Shown one piece after another: positions 1 through 8,147 of a stretch of DNA of 64,000 nucleotides. The stretch spans positions 124,001 through 188,000 of the forward strand of contig NZ_BMRE01000001.1 in assembly GCF_014648475.1 (NCBI RefSeq), in the 5' to 3' direction. A model generated the notes under the pieces. That model worked only from the letters and a program-made list of their open reading frames with translations, did not search any database and was not told where the DNA came from. Made by a program: the position numbers and the translations under genes. The DNA is from Lentzea flava. Lineage in GTDB: Bacteria > Actinomycetota > Actinomycetes > Mycobacteriales > Pseudonocardiaceae. Position 1 is the stretch's first letter. Each line of letters begins with the position of its first letter.

Positions 1-1466
1 TCCGTCGAGGTCAGCGACGCCGCCGACGTCCAGCCGCCCGCCGAACCGCCCCGGATGCCCAGGCGCTGCGGATCCGCCGTGCCCTCCTTCGCCAGCTGCT
101 GGGCCACGAACGCGCAGTCCTCCACGTCCACGACACCCCACTGCTCCCGCAGCCGCTCCCGGAACGCCCGCCCGTAGCCGGTCGAGCCGCCGTAGTTCAC
201 CGCCACCACACCGATGCCGCGGCTGGTGAGATACGCGATGTCGGTGTCCAGCTTCGGCAGCGCCCGCCCCGTCGGGCCGCCGTGCACGTGCACCACGTAC
301 GGCGGCAGCTCACCTTCCGGCGCCGCGAAGTCCGGGTTCGACGGCGGATACACGTACGCGGGGATCTCGCCGAACATCCGCTCCACCGGCACCGGCACGT
401 ACGCGTCCTCCGGCGACGACTCGCCACCGGTCAGATACGTCAGCTCACCGTTGGACAGATCCAGCCGCACGACCGCGAACTCCGACGTCGGGCTCGCCGC
501 ACCGCAGACCACCACACCGTCACGCACCGACAGGTCCGGCGCCCACGTCGGCAGATCGGTCTCCACGTCGGTCACCGTCGCCGACCGCTCGTCCAGCACC
601 GCCAGGTGCCCGGACCGCACCACCAGATAGCGGCCGGGGGCGAGCATCGCGAACCAGCGGTTGCCCAGCCGCCACATCGGGCCGCCCAGCTCCTCCTCGC
701 ACGGCGCCAGGTTCGTGCGCGACCCGTCCAGGCCCACGCGGAACAGGTTCCACCAGCCGTCCGGGTCCGTCAGCGCCAGCAGCGAGTCGCCCTCCCACTC
801 GAACTGGCACACCGCCTCCGTCTCCGACCCGCACAGCACCCGGTGCTCCGGCGAGCCGACCTCGGCCACGCACAGCTCGGTGCCGTCCCACGGCATCTGC
901 GGGTGGTTCCAGCCGATCCACGCGAACTTCGTGCCATCAGGGCTGATCTTCGGGCCGGACATGAAGTGGTGCGAGGAGCCCAGCACCCGCACCTCGCCCT
1001 CGGCGGTGATCGCCACCAGGTCGCGGCGCACGTCGGTGCGCGCGTCACCGGTGATCGTCTCCCGCACACACCACACCTCGCCGTCCGGACCCGCGGAGAG
1101 GTCGGCGTAGCGCAGCCCGTGGTGCCGCTGCGGCTCCGGCGTCAGCGGCACCGGCCTCGGATCGTCCGGGTTGAACACGTACACGCGCTGGTCGTCCCAG
1201 TGCGTGAACGCCACCCTGTCCTCGGCCAGCACCACGAACGGCCTGCCGCCGTACTCGTGCACCCGGTTGCGGGCGTTCCATGGAGCGGGCAGCACGTCCA
1301 CGCCGTCGCGCACCAGCGCCACTCTGCCGCCCTCAGCCGGACGGCTCTCCGCCCACCACACCCGCTCACCACGCAGGTCGGCCCACTGGAACCCACCACC
1401 CGGCTTCGAGGTGTCGCCGGCGCTGATCGGCGAGGTCCACGTCCCGTACGAAGCGATCTTCACCAC
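1..1466 (-). CDS. S9 family (prolyl oligopeptidase-like) serine peptidase, C-terminus cut off
   Basis: This gene runs off the left edge. Read from GTG at 1466 (or the adjacent GTG at 1463) the frame stays open for 488 codons. The N-terminal part is rich in Trp, Asp and Gly and resembles the beta-propeller of dipeptidyl aminopeptidase/acylaminoacyl peptidases. At the window edge the frame encodes GGSAGGWTS (bases about 50-24), the nucleophile elbow G-x-S-x-G-G of the S9 alpha/beta-hydrolase domain, with the active Ser near residue 475. The catalytic Asp and His would lie beyond the window. Family knowledge suggests a cytosolic peptidase acting on short peptides. It is divergent from the DUF3090 gene, with about 78 bases between the two starts. 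The subfamily (S9C versus S9A) is inferred from the motif only. Confidence 0.85.
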   Translation of the reverse strand, partial: MVKIASYGTWTSPISAGDTSKPGGGFQWADLRGERVWWAESRPAEGGRVALVRDGVDVLPAPWNARNRVHEYGGRPFVVLAEDRVAFTHWDDQRVYVFNPDDPRPVPLTPEPQRHHGLRYADLSAGPDGEVWCVRETITGDARTDVRRDLVAITAEGEVRVLGSSHHFMSGPKISPDGTKFAWIGWNHPQMPWDGTELCVAEVGSPEHRVLCGSETEAVCQFEWEGDSLLALTDPDGWWNLFRVGLDGSRTNLAPCEEELGGPMWRLGNRWFAMLAPGRYLVVRSGHLAVLDERSATVTDVETDLPTWAPDLSVRDGVVVCGAASPTSEFAVVRLDLSNGELTYLTGGESSPEDAYVPVPVERMFGEIPAYVYPPSNPDFAAPEGELPPYVVHVHGGPTGRALPKLDTDIAYLTSRGIGVVAVNYGGSTGYGRAFRERLREQWGVVDVEDCAFVAQQLAKEGTADPQRLGIRGGSAGGWTSAASLTST

Positions 1467-1544
1467 AACCCGACCCTATACGCGGAGTGTTTGGTGGGGG
1501 AGGACCTGCCGACGATCTCCGCGTGGCCTAGGGTCGTAAGGGCC

Positions 1545-2111
1545 ATGGCTCGCGTCATTCACGTATTCCGCGCACCCGACCGGTTCGTCGCAGGAACCGT
1601 CGGGCAGCCCGGCGACCGCACCTTCTACCTGCAGGCCTCCGAGCAGAGCAGGCTGATCAGCGTCGCCTTGGAGAAGCAGCAGGTCCAGGTCCTCGCCGAA
1701 CGCATCGGCTCGCTGCTCGAGGAGGTGCACCGCCGCTTCGGCACCGACGTGCCCGACGACGCACCGCCCGACGACCTCGACACCGAACCCCTCGACGTGC
1801 CCGTCGAGGAGGAGTTCCGCGTCGGCACCATGGGCCTCGGCTGGGACGCCGAGTCCAAGGCCGTCGTGATCGAACTCCTCGCGATCTCCGAGGAGGAGGT
1901 CGACGAGGCCGTCGTGCTCGACGACACCGAGGAAGGCCCCGACGCCGTGCGGGTCTTCCTCAGCCCGTCCGCGGCCCGCGCCTTCGCCGAGCGCGCCGAC
2001 CGCGTGGTCAACGCCGGCCGCAAACCCTGCCCCCTGTGCGCCGAACCGCTCGACCCGGACGGCCACATCTGCCCGCGGCAGAACGGCTACCGCCGCACAG
2101 AAGAAGACTGA
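1545..2111 (+). CDS. DUF3090 family protein
   Basis: A 188-residue protein of the actinobacterial DUF3090 family, function unknown. The N-terminus MARVIHVFRAPDRFVAGTVG is typical, and the C-terminus carries a zinc-ribbon-like CPLCAEPLDPDGHICPR segment with Cys pairs. The middle is very acidic. A longer in-frame ORF exists upstream, but the ATG at 1545 gives the family N-terminus. The gene is followed with one base between stop and start by the SCO1664-type gene, so the two are co-transcribed. In many actinobacteria these two genes sit with a histidine phosphatase and mshC (mycothiol synthesis). Here the upstream neighbour is instead a divergent S9 peptidase. Confidence 0.9.
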   Translation: MARVIHVFRAPDRFVAGTVGQPGDRTFYLQASEQSRLISVALEKQQVQVLAERIGSLLEEVHRRFGTDVPDDAPPDDLDTEPLDVPVEEEFRVGTMGLGWDAESKAVVIELLAISEEEVDEAVVLDDTEEGPDAVRVFLSPSAARAFAERADRVVNAGRKPCPLCAEPLDPDGHICPRQNGYRRTEED

Positions 2112-2112
2112 G

Positions 2113-2901
2113 ATGGACACCGCCGCGGCCCTGGAGTTGCTCCACCACGGCCGCATCGAGGTCGAGGGCCGCCTCGTCGACGCCTCCAACGCCACCTTGT
2201 TCTGCAAGATCACGTTGGACGGCGTCGAGGCCCAGTGCGTCTACAAACCCGTGCGCGGCGAACGCCCCCTGTGGGACTTCCCCGACGGCACCCTGGCGGG
2301 CCGCGAGGTGGCGACCTACCTGATCTCCGCGGCCGCCGGACTCGACCTCGTGCCGCCCACCGTGCTGCGGCCGGGCCCGTTCGGCAGCGGCATGGTCCAG
2401 CTCTGGGTCGACACCCGCGAAGAGGACGAGCTCGTCGACATCGTCGGCGTCGAGGCCGTCAAACCCGGCTGGATCCCCGTCTTCCACGCCCACGACCGCT
2501 TCGGCGACCCCGCCGTCCTCGTCCACGCCGACCACCCGCGCATCGCCCTGATGTCCGCCTTCGACGTCGTCGTCAACAACGCCGACCGCAAAGGCGGCCA
2601 CGTCCTGCACGCCGTCGACGGCGCGGTCTACGGCGTCGACCACGGCATCTGCCTGCACACCGAACCCAAACTCCGCACCGTCCTGTGGGGCTGGGCCCGC
2701 GAACCCCTCCCGGACCCCGTCGTGGAGTCGCTGCGCCGGCTGAGATCCGCCCTCGACGGCTCGCTGGGGGAGTCCCTGCACGACCACCTCACCCGCGCCG
2801 AGGTCAGGGCCGTGGGCGAACGCACCGACAAGCTGCTGGCCGCCGGCGTCTACCCCGAGCCCTCCGGCGACTGGCCCGCCATCCCCTGGCCCGCCTTCTA
2901 G
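2113..2901 (+). CDS. SCO1664 family protein (PI3/4-kinase-like fold)
   Basis: A 262-residue member of the SCO1664 family, which is usually found next to DUF3090. It begins one base after the DUF3090 stop. Motifs are CVYKPVRGERPLWDFPDGTL (a kinase-like ATP-binding lysine region), LMSAFDVVVNNADRKGGHVL (the D-x4-N catalytic-loop-like segment) and VYGVDHGICLH (a metal-binding DHG-type loop). These match the phosphatidylinositol kinase-like fold of the family. The substrate is unknown. The stop codon shares the tetranucleotide CTAG at 2898-2901 with the stop of the convergent KAP NTPase gene. Confidence 0.88.
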   Translation: MDTAAALELLHHGRIEVEGRLVDASNATLFCKITLDGVEAQCVYKPVRGERPLWDFPDGTLAGREVATYLISAAAGLDLVPPTVLRPGPFGSGMVQLWVDTREEDELVDIVGVEAVKPGWIPVFHAHDRFGDPAVLVHADHPRIALMSAFDVVVNNADRKGGHVLHAVDGAVYGVDHGICLHTEPKLRTVLWGWAREPLPDPVVESLRRLRSALDGSLGESLHDHLTRAEVRAVGERTDKLLAAGVYPEPSGDWPAIPWPAF

Positions 2902-5375
2902 GTCAGCTGTTCGGCCAGCGCCGCGATCTCGCTTCCGTCGTACTCGCGCAGGATCCGGCGCAGGCCGGTGCGGAACGACTGGTGCTGATCCCCGGACAGC
3001 CCGTACCGCCGCACCTCGATCTCCCACAGAGCGTTGTCGTTCACCGCGTCGGTGAGCGCCCGCAACCCGTGCCTGCCGTCGACGCGCCGGTGCAGACACC
3101 GCTGCGCCGCCGGCCAGCGCGCCACGATCTCCGCCAGCAACACCAGGTGACACGCCCGGCTCACCCCGTCCACCCCCGTCTCCGGCCGCAACCGGTCCAG
3201 GACGCGGACGTAGAACATCCACACCGTCAGGATTCGCTTCGCCTCCCGCACCGACAGGTCCGGCTGGGCCTGCAGCCGCTCCGCGAACCGCGCCCGCACC
3301 CGCTCGTCGTGCTCCAGCGTCACCACCGCTGCCGCCGTTTCGATCTCCCCGGTCACCGGGACGTCCGACACCTCGATCACCGGCTGCCTGACGGTTGGCG
3401 TTGCCGCCGTGGCCTCGGTGATGTTGTTCTCCGTGGCCGTGATCTGCGTGCCGAGCAGACCGGTCAGCAACGGCTCGACATGCGTGCGCACCACCCGTGG
3501 CAACGGCAGGGGCAGCTGGATCAGCTTGCGCAGAAACGTCCAGCCAGGACTCGGATCGGCCGTGTCCCGCCCGGCGTCCGCGACGACCAGCGCCGAGTAG
3601 GCCGCGTCCAGATGCGCCGCGGTGGCCGCCGCGTCGATGCCCAGCACGAACCTGATCGTCGGGAACGACGCGCTCAGAAACCCGTTGATCGCCTCGAACA
3701 CGTCCGCGGTCGTGCGCGGCGAACACCGGTCCAGGTCGTCGATGAACACCACCAGCTGCGAACCGGAGTCACCCAGCTCCCGGATCAGCTCCTGCACGTC
3801 CTGCTGGGCGCTGTGCAACGGACCTGTTCTGGCGCGGCGGTGCGGATCGCGCAGCGGATCATCCGTTCCCGCACCGGCGGTGTACCCGGTGAGCGGGCCG
3901 AACAGCTCGGCGGGCAGCAGCGTGTCGGCAGCCCTCGCCACATAACGCACAGCGGTGTGCAGCAGACCGGCGCCCAGCAGGACACCGGTGATCCACAACG
4001 CCAGGTCGACCGGTGCGACCTGGTACCCGATGACGGTGTACGGGTCGGGTGACTTCAGCAGCTGGGCCAGCAACGGCACCGGCAACGCGAACACTCCCAA
4101 CCGCAACAACGGCGAGATGAGCCGCTTGCGCAGCGTCCGCTGCACGTGTCGCCGGTCCAGCCGCTCGATGTTGTGGGTGAACCAGAACCGCTGCAACGAC
4201 GACCCGGCGTGCCCGGCGATCACCGGCGCACCCGTGCTCACGATGCACTCGTTGAGCCCGGCCCACACGTGCTCGCCCGTCTGGTACGACCACGGGTTGA
4301 ACATCGCCGTCAGCACCCGAGGAGCCGCGACGTCCTTGCGCGGCTTCGACCGGGCGAACCAGCCGCTCAACGTCAGGTCGGCGTCCCACGCCCGCAGCTT
4401 CCTCCGCCGCCAGCGCTTCAACACGTCGCTCCAGGGTCTGCGCCGGCGTGACGGGGGCCCGATCGCGTCGAGCCGCGCCCGCGTCATGTCCATGAGCGTG
4501 CTCTTGCCCGCGCCCCACGCACCTTCGATGGCGATCACGGTCGGGCCCGCGAGGTCCTCGTCGCTGTCTGCGGGAGCCGCGTACGCGAGCAGTTCGGCCA
4601 GCGACTCGACGAACGCCTCCCGCGCCAGCAGGTCCGTGCGTGCGACCCGGTCGCCGTGGCCCCTGGTGCGCAGCCGCCGCACCACGTCCTCGGCGTCCGC
4701 GTCGAGCTGGACAGCCAGGGCCAAGGCGAAAGCGACCAGGTTGCTGAGCGCGGAAGACGGCCCCGTTGTACTCGAAACGTCCACACCGATGTTGGCGTGG
4801 CCTGTGACGCCGTAGATGTCGAGCGTCGGCGCGTCCAGAGCGGGCCGTGCGCTGTCAATCACGACGGCATCGCGGAAGTCGAACGTCACCGGCCGCGTCA
4901 GCGTTGTCGCGTCGCGCACGACTGCAACCGGCCCGAAGTGGAGGTCGCAGGGGGCCTCCGGGTTCGCTCCCCGCCAGCCGGCCCGCGCCAACCCGAACGC
5001 GCGGGCCTGCAGCGTGCTGTCGGGCAGCCAGGTCATCACCTCGTTGCCGAACACCTGCGAGTCCTGTCCCAGGTAGTGGTCGAGCCGGGTGGCCACCACG
5101 ACGTCGTCGACAGCGACCTCGTAGCTCAGTGCCTCACCAAGCCTCGCGACCAGGATCGCCTTCGGACGGAGGTCCGCGATGGCCACCAGCACTTCCTCTG
5201 AAAGGCCAAGGCCGAGCGCGACCTCAACGGTCGTGCCCCGGATCGTTCCCACGGCTGTCAGCGGACGGTCGGACGTACCCGTCTGCACGTGGTCGAGTTG
5301 CTGCCTCACCGCGTCGAACTCGAGGTCCGACCCGGCCAGCACCAGGACGTTGACTGCGCGGTCTGACTCGGCCAC
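2898..5375 (-). CDS. KAP family P-loop NTPase with N-terminal nucleosidase-like domain (defence candidate)
   Basis: About 825 residues. Residues ~8-225 look like a nucleoside phosphorylase/MTA nucleosidase fold: an NVLVLAG first strand and a late segment YGVTGHANIGVD where active enzymes have a catalytic SD-x-AD. The catalytic Glu/Asp equivalents seem lost (VIDSARP where DMES is expected), so a sensor role is more likely than catalysis. Residues ~280 onward form a KAP NTPase: Walker A GAWGAGKST (~285-293), Walker B VVFIDDLDRCSP (~542-553), and two hydrophobic segments between them (~425-442, ~454-475), the membrane insertion typical of KAP proteins. KAP proteins include PifA, a phage-exclusion factor. 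The GTG at 5375 is chosen because GAGGGG lies 6 bases upstream; a GTG at 5393 is possible. No partner gene is adjacent. The defence role is inference. Confidence 0.82.
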   Translation of the reverse strand: MAESDRAVNVLVLAGSDLEFDAVRQQLDHVQTGTSDRPLTAVGTIRGTTVEVALGLGLSEEVLVAIADLRPKAILVARLGEALSYEVAVDDVVVATRLDHYLGQDSQVFGNEVMTWLPDSTLQARAFGLARAGWRGANPEAPCDLHFGPVAVVRDATTLTRPVTFDFRDAVVIDSARPALDAPTLDIYGVTGHANIGVDVSSTTGPSSALSNLVAFALALAVQLDADAEDVVRRLRTRGHGDRVARTDLLAREAFVESLAELLAYAAPADSDEDLAGPTVIAIEGAWGAGKSTLMDMTRARLDAIGPPSRRRRPWSDVLKRWRRRKLRAWDADLTLSGWFARSKPRKDVAAPRVLTAMFNPWSYQTGEHVWAGLNECIVSTGAPVIAGHAGSSLQRFWFTHNIERLDRRHVQRTLRKRLISPLLRLGVFALPVPLLAQLLKSPDPYTVIGYQVAPVDLALWITGVLLGAGLLHTAVRYVARAADTLLPAELFGPLTGYTAGAGTDDPLRDPHRRARTGPLHSAQQDVQELIRELGDSGSQLVVFIDDLDRCSPRTTADVFEAINGFLSASFPTIRFVLGIDAAATAAHLDAAYSALVVADAGRDTADPSPGWTFLRKLIQLPLPLPRVVRTHVEPLLTGLLGTQITATENNITEATAATPTVRQPVIEVSDVPVTGEIETAAAVVTLEHDERVRARFAERLQAQPDLSVREAKRILTVWMFYVRVLDRLRPETGVDGVSRACHLVLLAEIVARWPAAQRCLHRRVDGRHGLRALTDAVNDNALWEIEVRRYGLSGDQHQSFRTGLRRILREYDGSEIAALAEQLT

Positions 5376-5649
5376 CGGTCGCCCCTCGAGCACGTTGTTC
5401 GACGCCTGGTATCCCTAGGTCGCGGCCTGCCCACTCGGCGTTACCAGGCTCGGTGACCATGTCGTTGATCTACCCGCCAAGCCGCGGTGCGGTGAGCGGG
5501 GCGCGATCAGGGTCCACGGGCCGCAGCGCGCGATCACGGTGACCTATTGATCCCAATTGAGATGCGTTTGACGCGCGGATCACCGGGCCCTATCGTCGTG
5601 AAGGGGGTCCTGACCTGCGGAAACATCTGATTTGTGAATGCGGGAGACC

Positions 5650-6078
5650 ATGGCGCAAAGAGAACGGATCGTCGTGGTCGGCGCGGCCGATCTCGGCGCG
5701 AGAGCCGCCGCGTGCCTGGCCCGCAGATTCGGGCCGGTGGACTTCATCGGCCCCGGAGCCGACGCGCTCGCCGGGATCGGGGTGCGGCGCTACCCGCGCG
5801 CGATCGTCCGCGACTTCGACCTCGACACACCCGCGGTGATCGTCGACAACGACGGCGGCCGCCTGCAGCGCCTGGTGTGCGACCGGCTCGTCGTGGTCGG
5901 CTGGCCCGTGCCGCTGTTGCCGGTCAACCGGTGGGTGATCGACGGCAAGGTCGCCGTGGCCGGCACCGGCGCGGACCTGACACTGCTCTCCACCTGCTTC
6001 GACCTCAACGGCCGGTGGCGCCCGGCCCTGGCCGACTACCAGTTCCGCCGCCAGGCCGCGGCGGACTCGCTAGCCTGA
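5650..6078 (+). CDS. Hypothetical protein with Rossmann-like N-terminus
   Basis: About 142 residues, not recognised as a named family. The N-terminus RIVVVGAADLGARAAACLAR resembles a dinucleotide-binding beta-alpha turn (G-x2-x-x-G). The remainder alternates strands and Asp-rich turns and ends FRRQAAADSLA. GGGAG five bases before the ATG at 5650 favours that start over the in-frame ATG at 5638. The next gene begins 5 bases after the stop, so the two are probably one transcript with the phosphotransferase-like gene. Upstream bases 5394-5649 hold no gene and presumably carry its promoter and that of the divergent KAP gene. Confidence 0.6.
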   Translation: MAQRERIVVVGAADLGARAAACLARRFGPVDFIGPGADALAGIGVRRYPRAIVRDFDLDTPAVIVDNDGGRLQRLVCDRLVVVGWPVPLLPVNRWVIDGKVAVAGTGADLTLLSTCFDLNGRWRPALADYQFRRQAAADSLA

Positions 6079-6083
6079 ACCAG

Positions 6084-6785
6084 GTGATCGACGAGGACGC
6101 CAGATCCCGGCTCATCAGACGTTTCGGCCACGACGTGACGCGGTGGATCGACGCACTGCCCGGCCTGATCGACACCCTGACCGCCCGCTGGGGCCTCACC
6201 GTCGTGGGCCATGTGCCCGGCGGCACCGGCGCCACCTTCCTGTGCACCGACGCCGTGCTGAAGCTGACGCCGGACCTCGACGTCGCCGCCCTCGAAGCCC
6301 GCGCCCTCACCGCCTGGGCCGACACGCCCGCGATGGTCGACGTGCTCGACACCGACCTCGCCCGCGGCGCCCTGCTGCTGGAGAGGATCGAGCCCGGCAC
6401 CCCCGCCGACGAGCCCGCGCGAGTGCTGCCGGAACTGCACGCCGCGAAGCCGGCGGGCTTCCCGCCGCTCAGGGCCCGCGTCGACTTCCTCTTCGAAACC
6501 CTGCTGACCCGCCGCACCGGCACCTACTACGCCACCGAACACCACCGCGCCCGCAAACTGGCCGAGGACGACGTCACCCAGGTGCTGCTGCACGGCGACA
6601 TGCACCCCGGCAACGTCCTGCAGGGCCCGCACGGCCCGAAAGCCATCGACCCGCGCGCCCACGTCGGCGACCCGGCGTTCGACTGGATGGACTTCGTGCA
6701 CGACGGCCACGACCTGCACGGCGCCGACGTGGACCTGGACCGCGTCCACGAGTGGCTCACCGCCTTCAAACCGTTCTACAGCTAG
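6084..6785 (+). CDS. APH(6)/hydroxyurea-type phosphotransferase family protein
   Basis: 233 residues from GTG 6084. The motif LLHGDMHPGNVL (His ~170, catalytic Asp ~172) and the following AIDPRAHVGDPAFDW segment are the Brenner-type catalytic and metal-binding loops of aminoglycoside phosphotransferases. The run GALLLERIEPGTP in the hinge region points to the APH(6)/hydroxyurea kinase branch. It is somewhat shorter than the roughly 270-residue members of that branch. It sits 5 bases behind a small Rossmann-like protein, not in a resistance cassette, so the natural substrate may not be an antibiotic. Streptomycin phosphorylation is possible by family but unproven. Confidence 0.75.
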   Translation: MIDEDARSRLIRRFGHDVTRWIDALPGLIDTLTARWGLTVVGHVPGGTGATFLCTDAVLKLTPDLDVAALEARALTAWADTPAMVDVLDTDLARGALLLERIEPGTPADEPARVLPELHAAKPAGFPPLRARVDFLFETLLTRRTGTYYATEHHRARKLAEDDVTQVLLHGDMHPGNVLQGPHGPKAIDPRAHVGDPAFDWMDFVHDGHDLHGADVDLDRVHEWLTAFKPFYS

Positions 6786-6845
6786 AAGCGGGGACCCCGC
6801 ACGTCCACGCCCTCTCGTCGATCACAACGGCTAGGGTTGCGGGTC

Positions 6846-7658
6846 GTGCGATCTCACGACTACGGCCGCGACGTCCTGTCCACCCCGAAGCGCAAGAAGG
6901 TCCCCGAGATCCCGGCCGAACCCGGCCTCGTCGTCGAGGACCCCGCCAGCGGCTTCTGCGGTGCCGTCGTGAGGTTCGAGCACGGTCAGGTCGTCCTGGA
7001 GGACCGCCACGGCCGCCACCGCCTGTTCCCGCTCACCCCCGCCGGGTTCCTGCTCGACGGCCGGCCCGTCACCCTCGTCAAACCCGCGCCGCAACAGCAC
7101 AAGCCCCGCATCAGCGCGTCCGGTTCCGTGCGGGTCGAAGGCCTGCGCGCGCAGACCGCCAAGGCCAGCCGCATCTGGGTCGAGGGCAAGCACGACGCCG
7201 AGCTCGTCGAACGCGTCTGGGGTCACGACCTGCGCGTCGAGGGCATCGTCGTGGAACCGCTCGACGGTGTCGACGACCTGCCCGCCCGCATCGCCGAGTT
7301 CGGCACCGCGCCGCACCGCCGCCTGGGCGTGCTGGTCGACCACCTCGTCGCGGGCTCCAAGGAACAGCGCATCGTCGAGCAGATCCACGACGCCAACGTC
7401 CTGGTCACCGGCCACCCCTACGTCGACATCTGGCAGGCCGTGAAGCCGCAGGCCGTGCGGATCGAGGCCTGGCCGGTCGTCCCCATGAACGTCCCGTGGA
7501 AGGAAGGCGTCTGCGCGGCGCTGGGCTGGGGCGAGACCTGGGAGGGCTGGCAGCGCGTGCTCGGCGCCGTCGGCAGCTACCGCGACATCGAGTCCGATCT
7601 GCTCGGCGCGGTCGAGCGGTTGATCGATTTCGTCACGGTCGGGGGCCCAGCACGGTGA
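6846..7658 (+). CDS. DUF3097 domain protein
   Basis: A 270-residue protein of the actinobacterial DUF3097 family. The signature stretch IWVEGKHDAELVERVWG followed by RLGVLVDHLVAGSKE is characteristic. The GKHDAELVE and DHLVAGSKE strings resemble Toprim-like metal-binding loops, but no activity is established. The start is uncertain: GTG 6846 or TTG 6837, both in frame. It stands alone between the phosphotransferase and the NfeD/SPFH pair. Confidence 0.88.
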   Translation: MRSHDYGRDVLSTPKRKKVPEIPAEPGLVVEDPASGFCGAVVRFEHGQVVLEDRHGRHRLFPLTPAGFLLDGRPVTLVKPAPQQHKPRISASGSVRVEGLRAQTAKASRIWVEGKHDAELVERVWGHDLRVEGIVVEPLDGVDDLPARIAEFGTAPHRRLGVLVDHLVAGSKEQRIVEQIHDANVLVTGHPYVDIWQAVKPQAVRIEAWPVVPMNVPWKEGVCAALGWGETWEGWQRVLGAVGSYRDIESDLLGAVERLIDFVTVGGPAR

Positions 7659-7700
7659 ATCTCGGCGCCGCGTGCTGCCCGGTGGTGTATGTATGGGCGC

Positions 7701-8126
7701 ATGGCCGCGCTGATCTGGCTGATCGTCGGGATACTGCTCGTCGTCGCCGAGGTTCTCTCCGGTGACTTCGTGCTGGTCATGCTCGGCGCCGCCGCTCTGG
7801 CCGCGGCGGGTGTGTCCGCACTGGGCGCCGCCGACCTGGTGAGCGTGCTCGTCTTCGCCGCGACGTCGCTCGGTCTGATCGTCGGTGCCCGGCCGGTGCT
7901 CAAGAGGCGGCTGCAGCTCGGCTCGGGGATCAAGATGCACCACGAGGCGCTGCTCGGCAGCAGGGCCGTCGCGTTGACCGCGGTCGACGAGAACGGCGGG
8001 CAGGTCAAGATCGGCGGCGACACCTGGAGCGCGCGCACCCTCGACGGGTCCGTGATCGAAGCAGGCGAAGCCGTCACCGTTGTCGAGATCTCGGGTGCGA
8101 CCGCCGTGGTCATCGCGGCTGTGTGA
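7701..8126 (+). CDS. NfeD-like C-terminal OB-fold membrane protein
   Basis: 141 residues. Two hydrophobic segments (about residues 2-20 and 25-58, the second probably a hairpin) are followed by a soluble beta-rich tail with LLGSRAVALTAVDENGGQVK and a late VVEISGATAVVI strand, the NfeD OB-fold. NfeD proteins are coupled to SPFH/stomatin proteins in membrane microdomains. The next gene, 21 bases downstream, is such a protein, so the pair is an operon. ATG 7701 is preferred over the in-frame ATG 7689. Confidence 0.87.
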   Translation: MAALIWLIVGILLVVAEVLSGDFVLVMLGAAALAAAGVSALGAADLVSVLVFAATSLGLIVGARPVLKRRLQLGSGIKMHHEALLGSRAVALTAVDENGGQVKIGGDTWSARTLDGSVIEAGEAVTVVEISGATAVVIAAV

Positions 8127-8147
8127 CCCAGAAGGATGTGAACCGAG

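Noticed and set aside
282..1544. Long plus-strand open frame upstream of DUF3090
   Set aside because: It is antisense to the S9 peptidase gene, reads as Arg/His-rich low-complexity protein and joins the real DUF3090 frame only because high G+C removes stops.
6788..6800. GCGGGG-A-CCCCGC palindrome after the phosphotransferase gene
   Set aside because: A one-base loop cannot fold fully and the stem is short. It is too weak to call a terminator.
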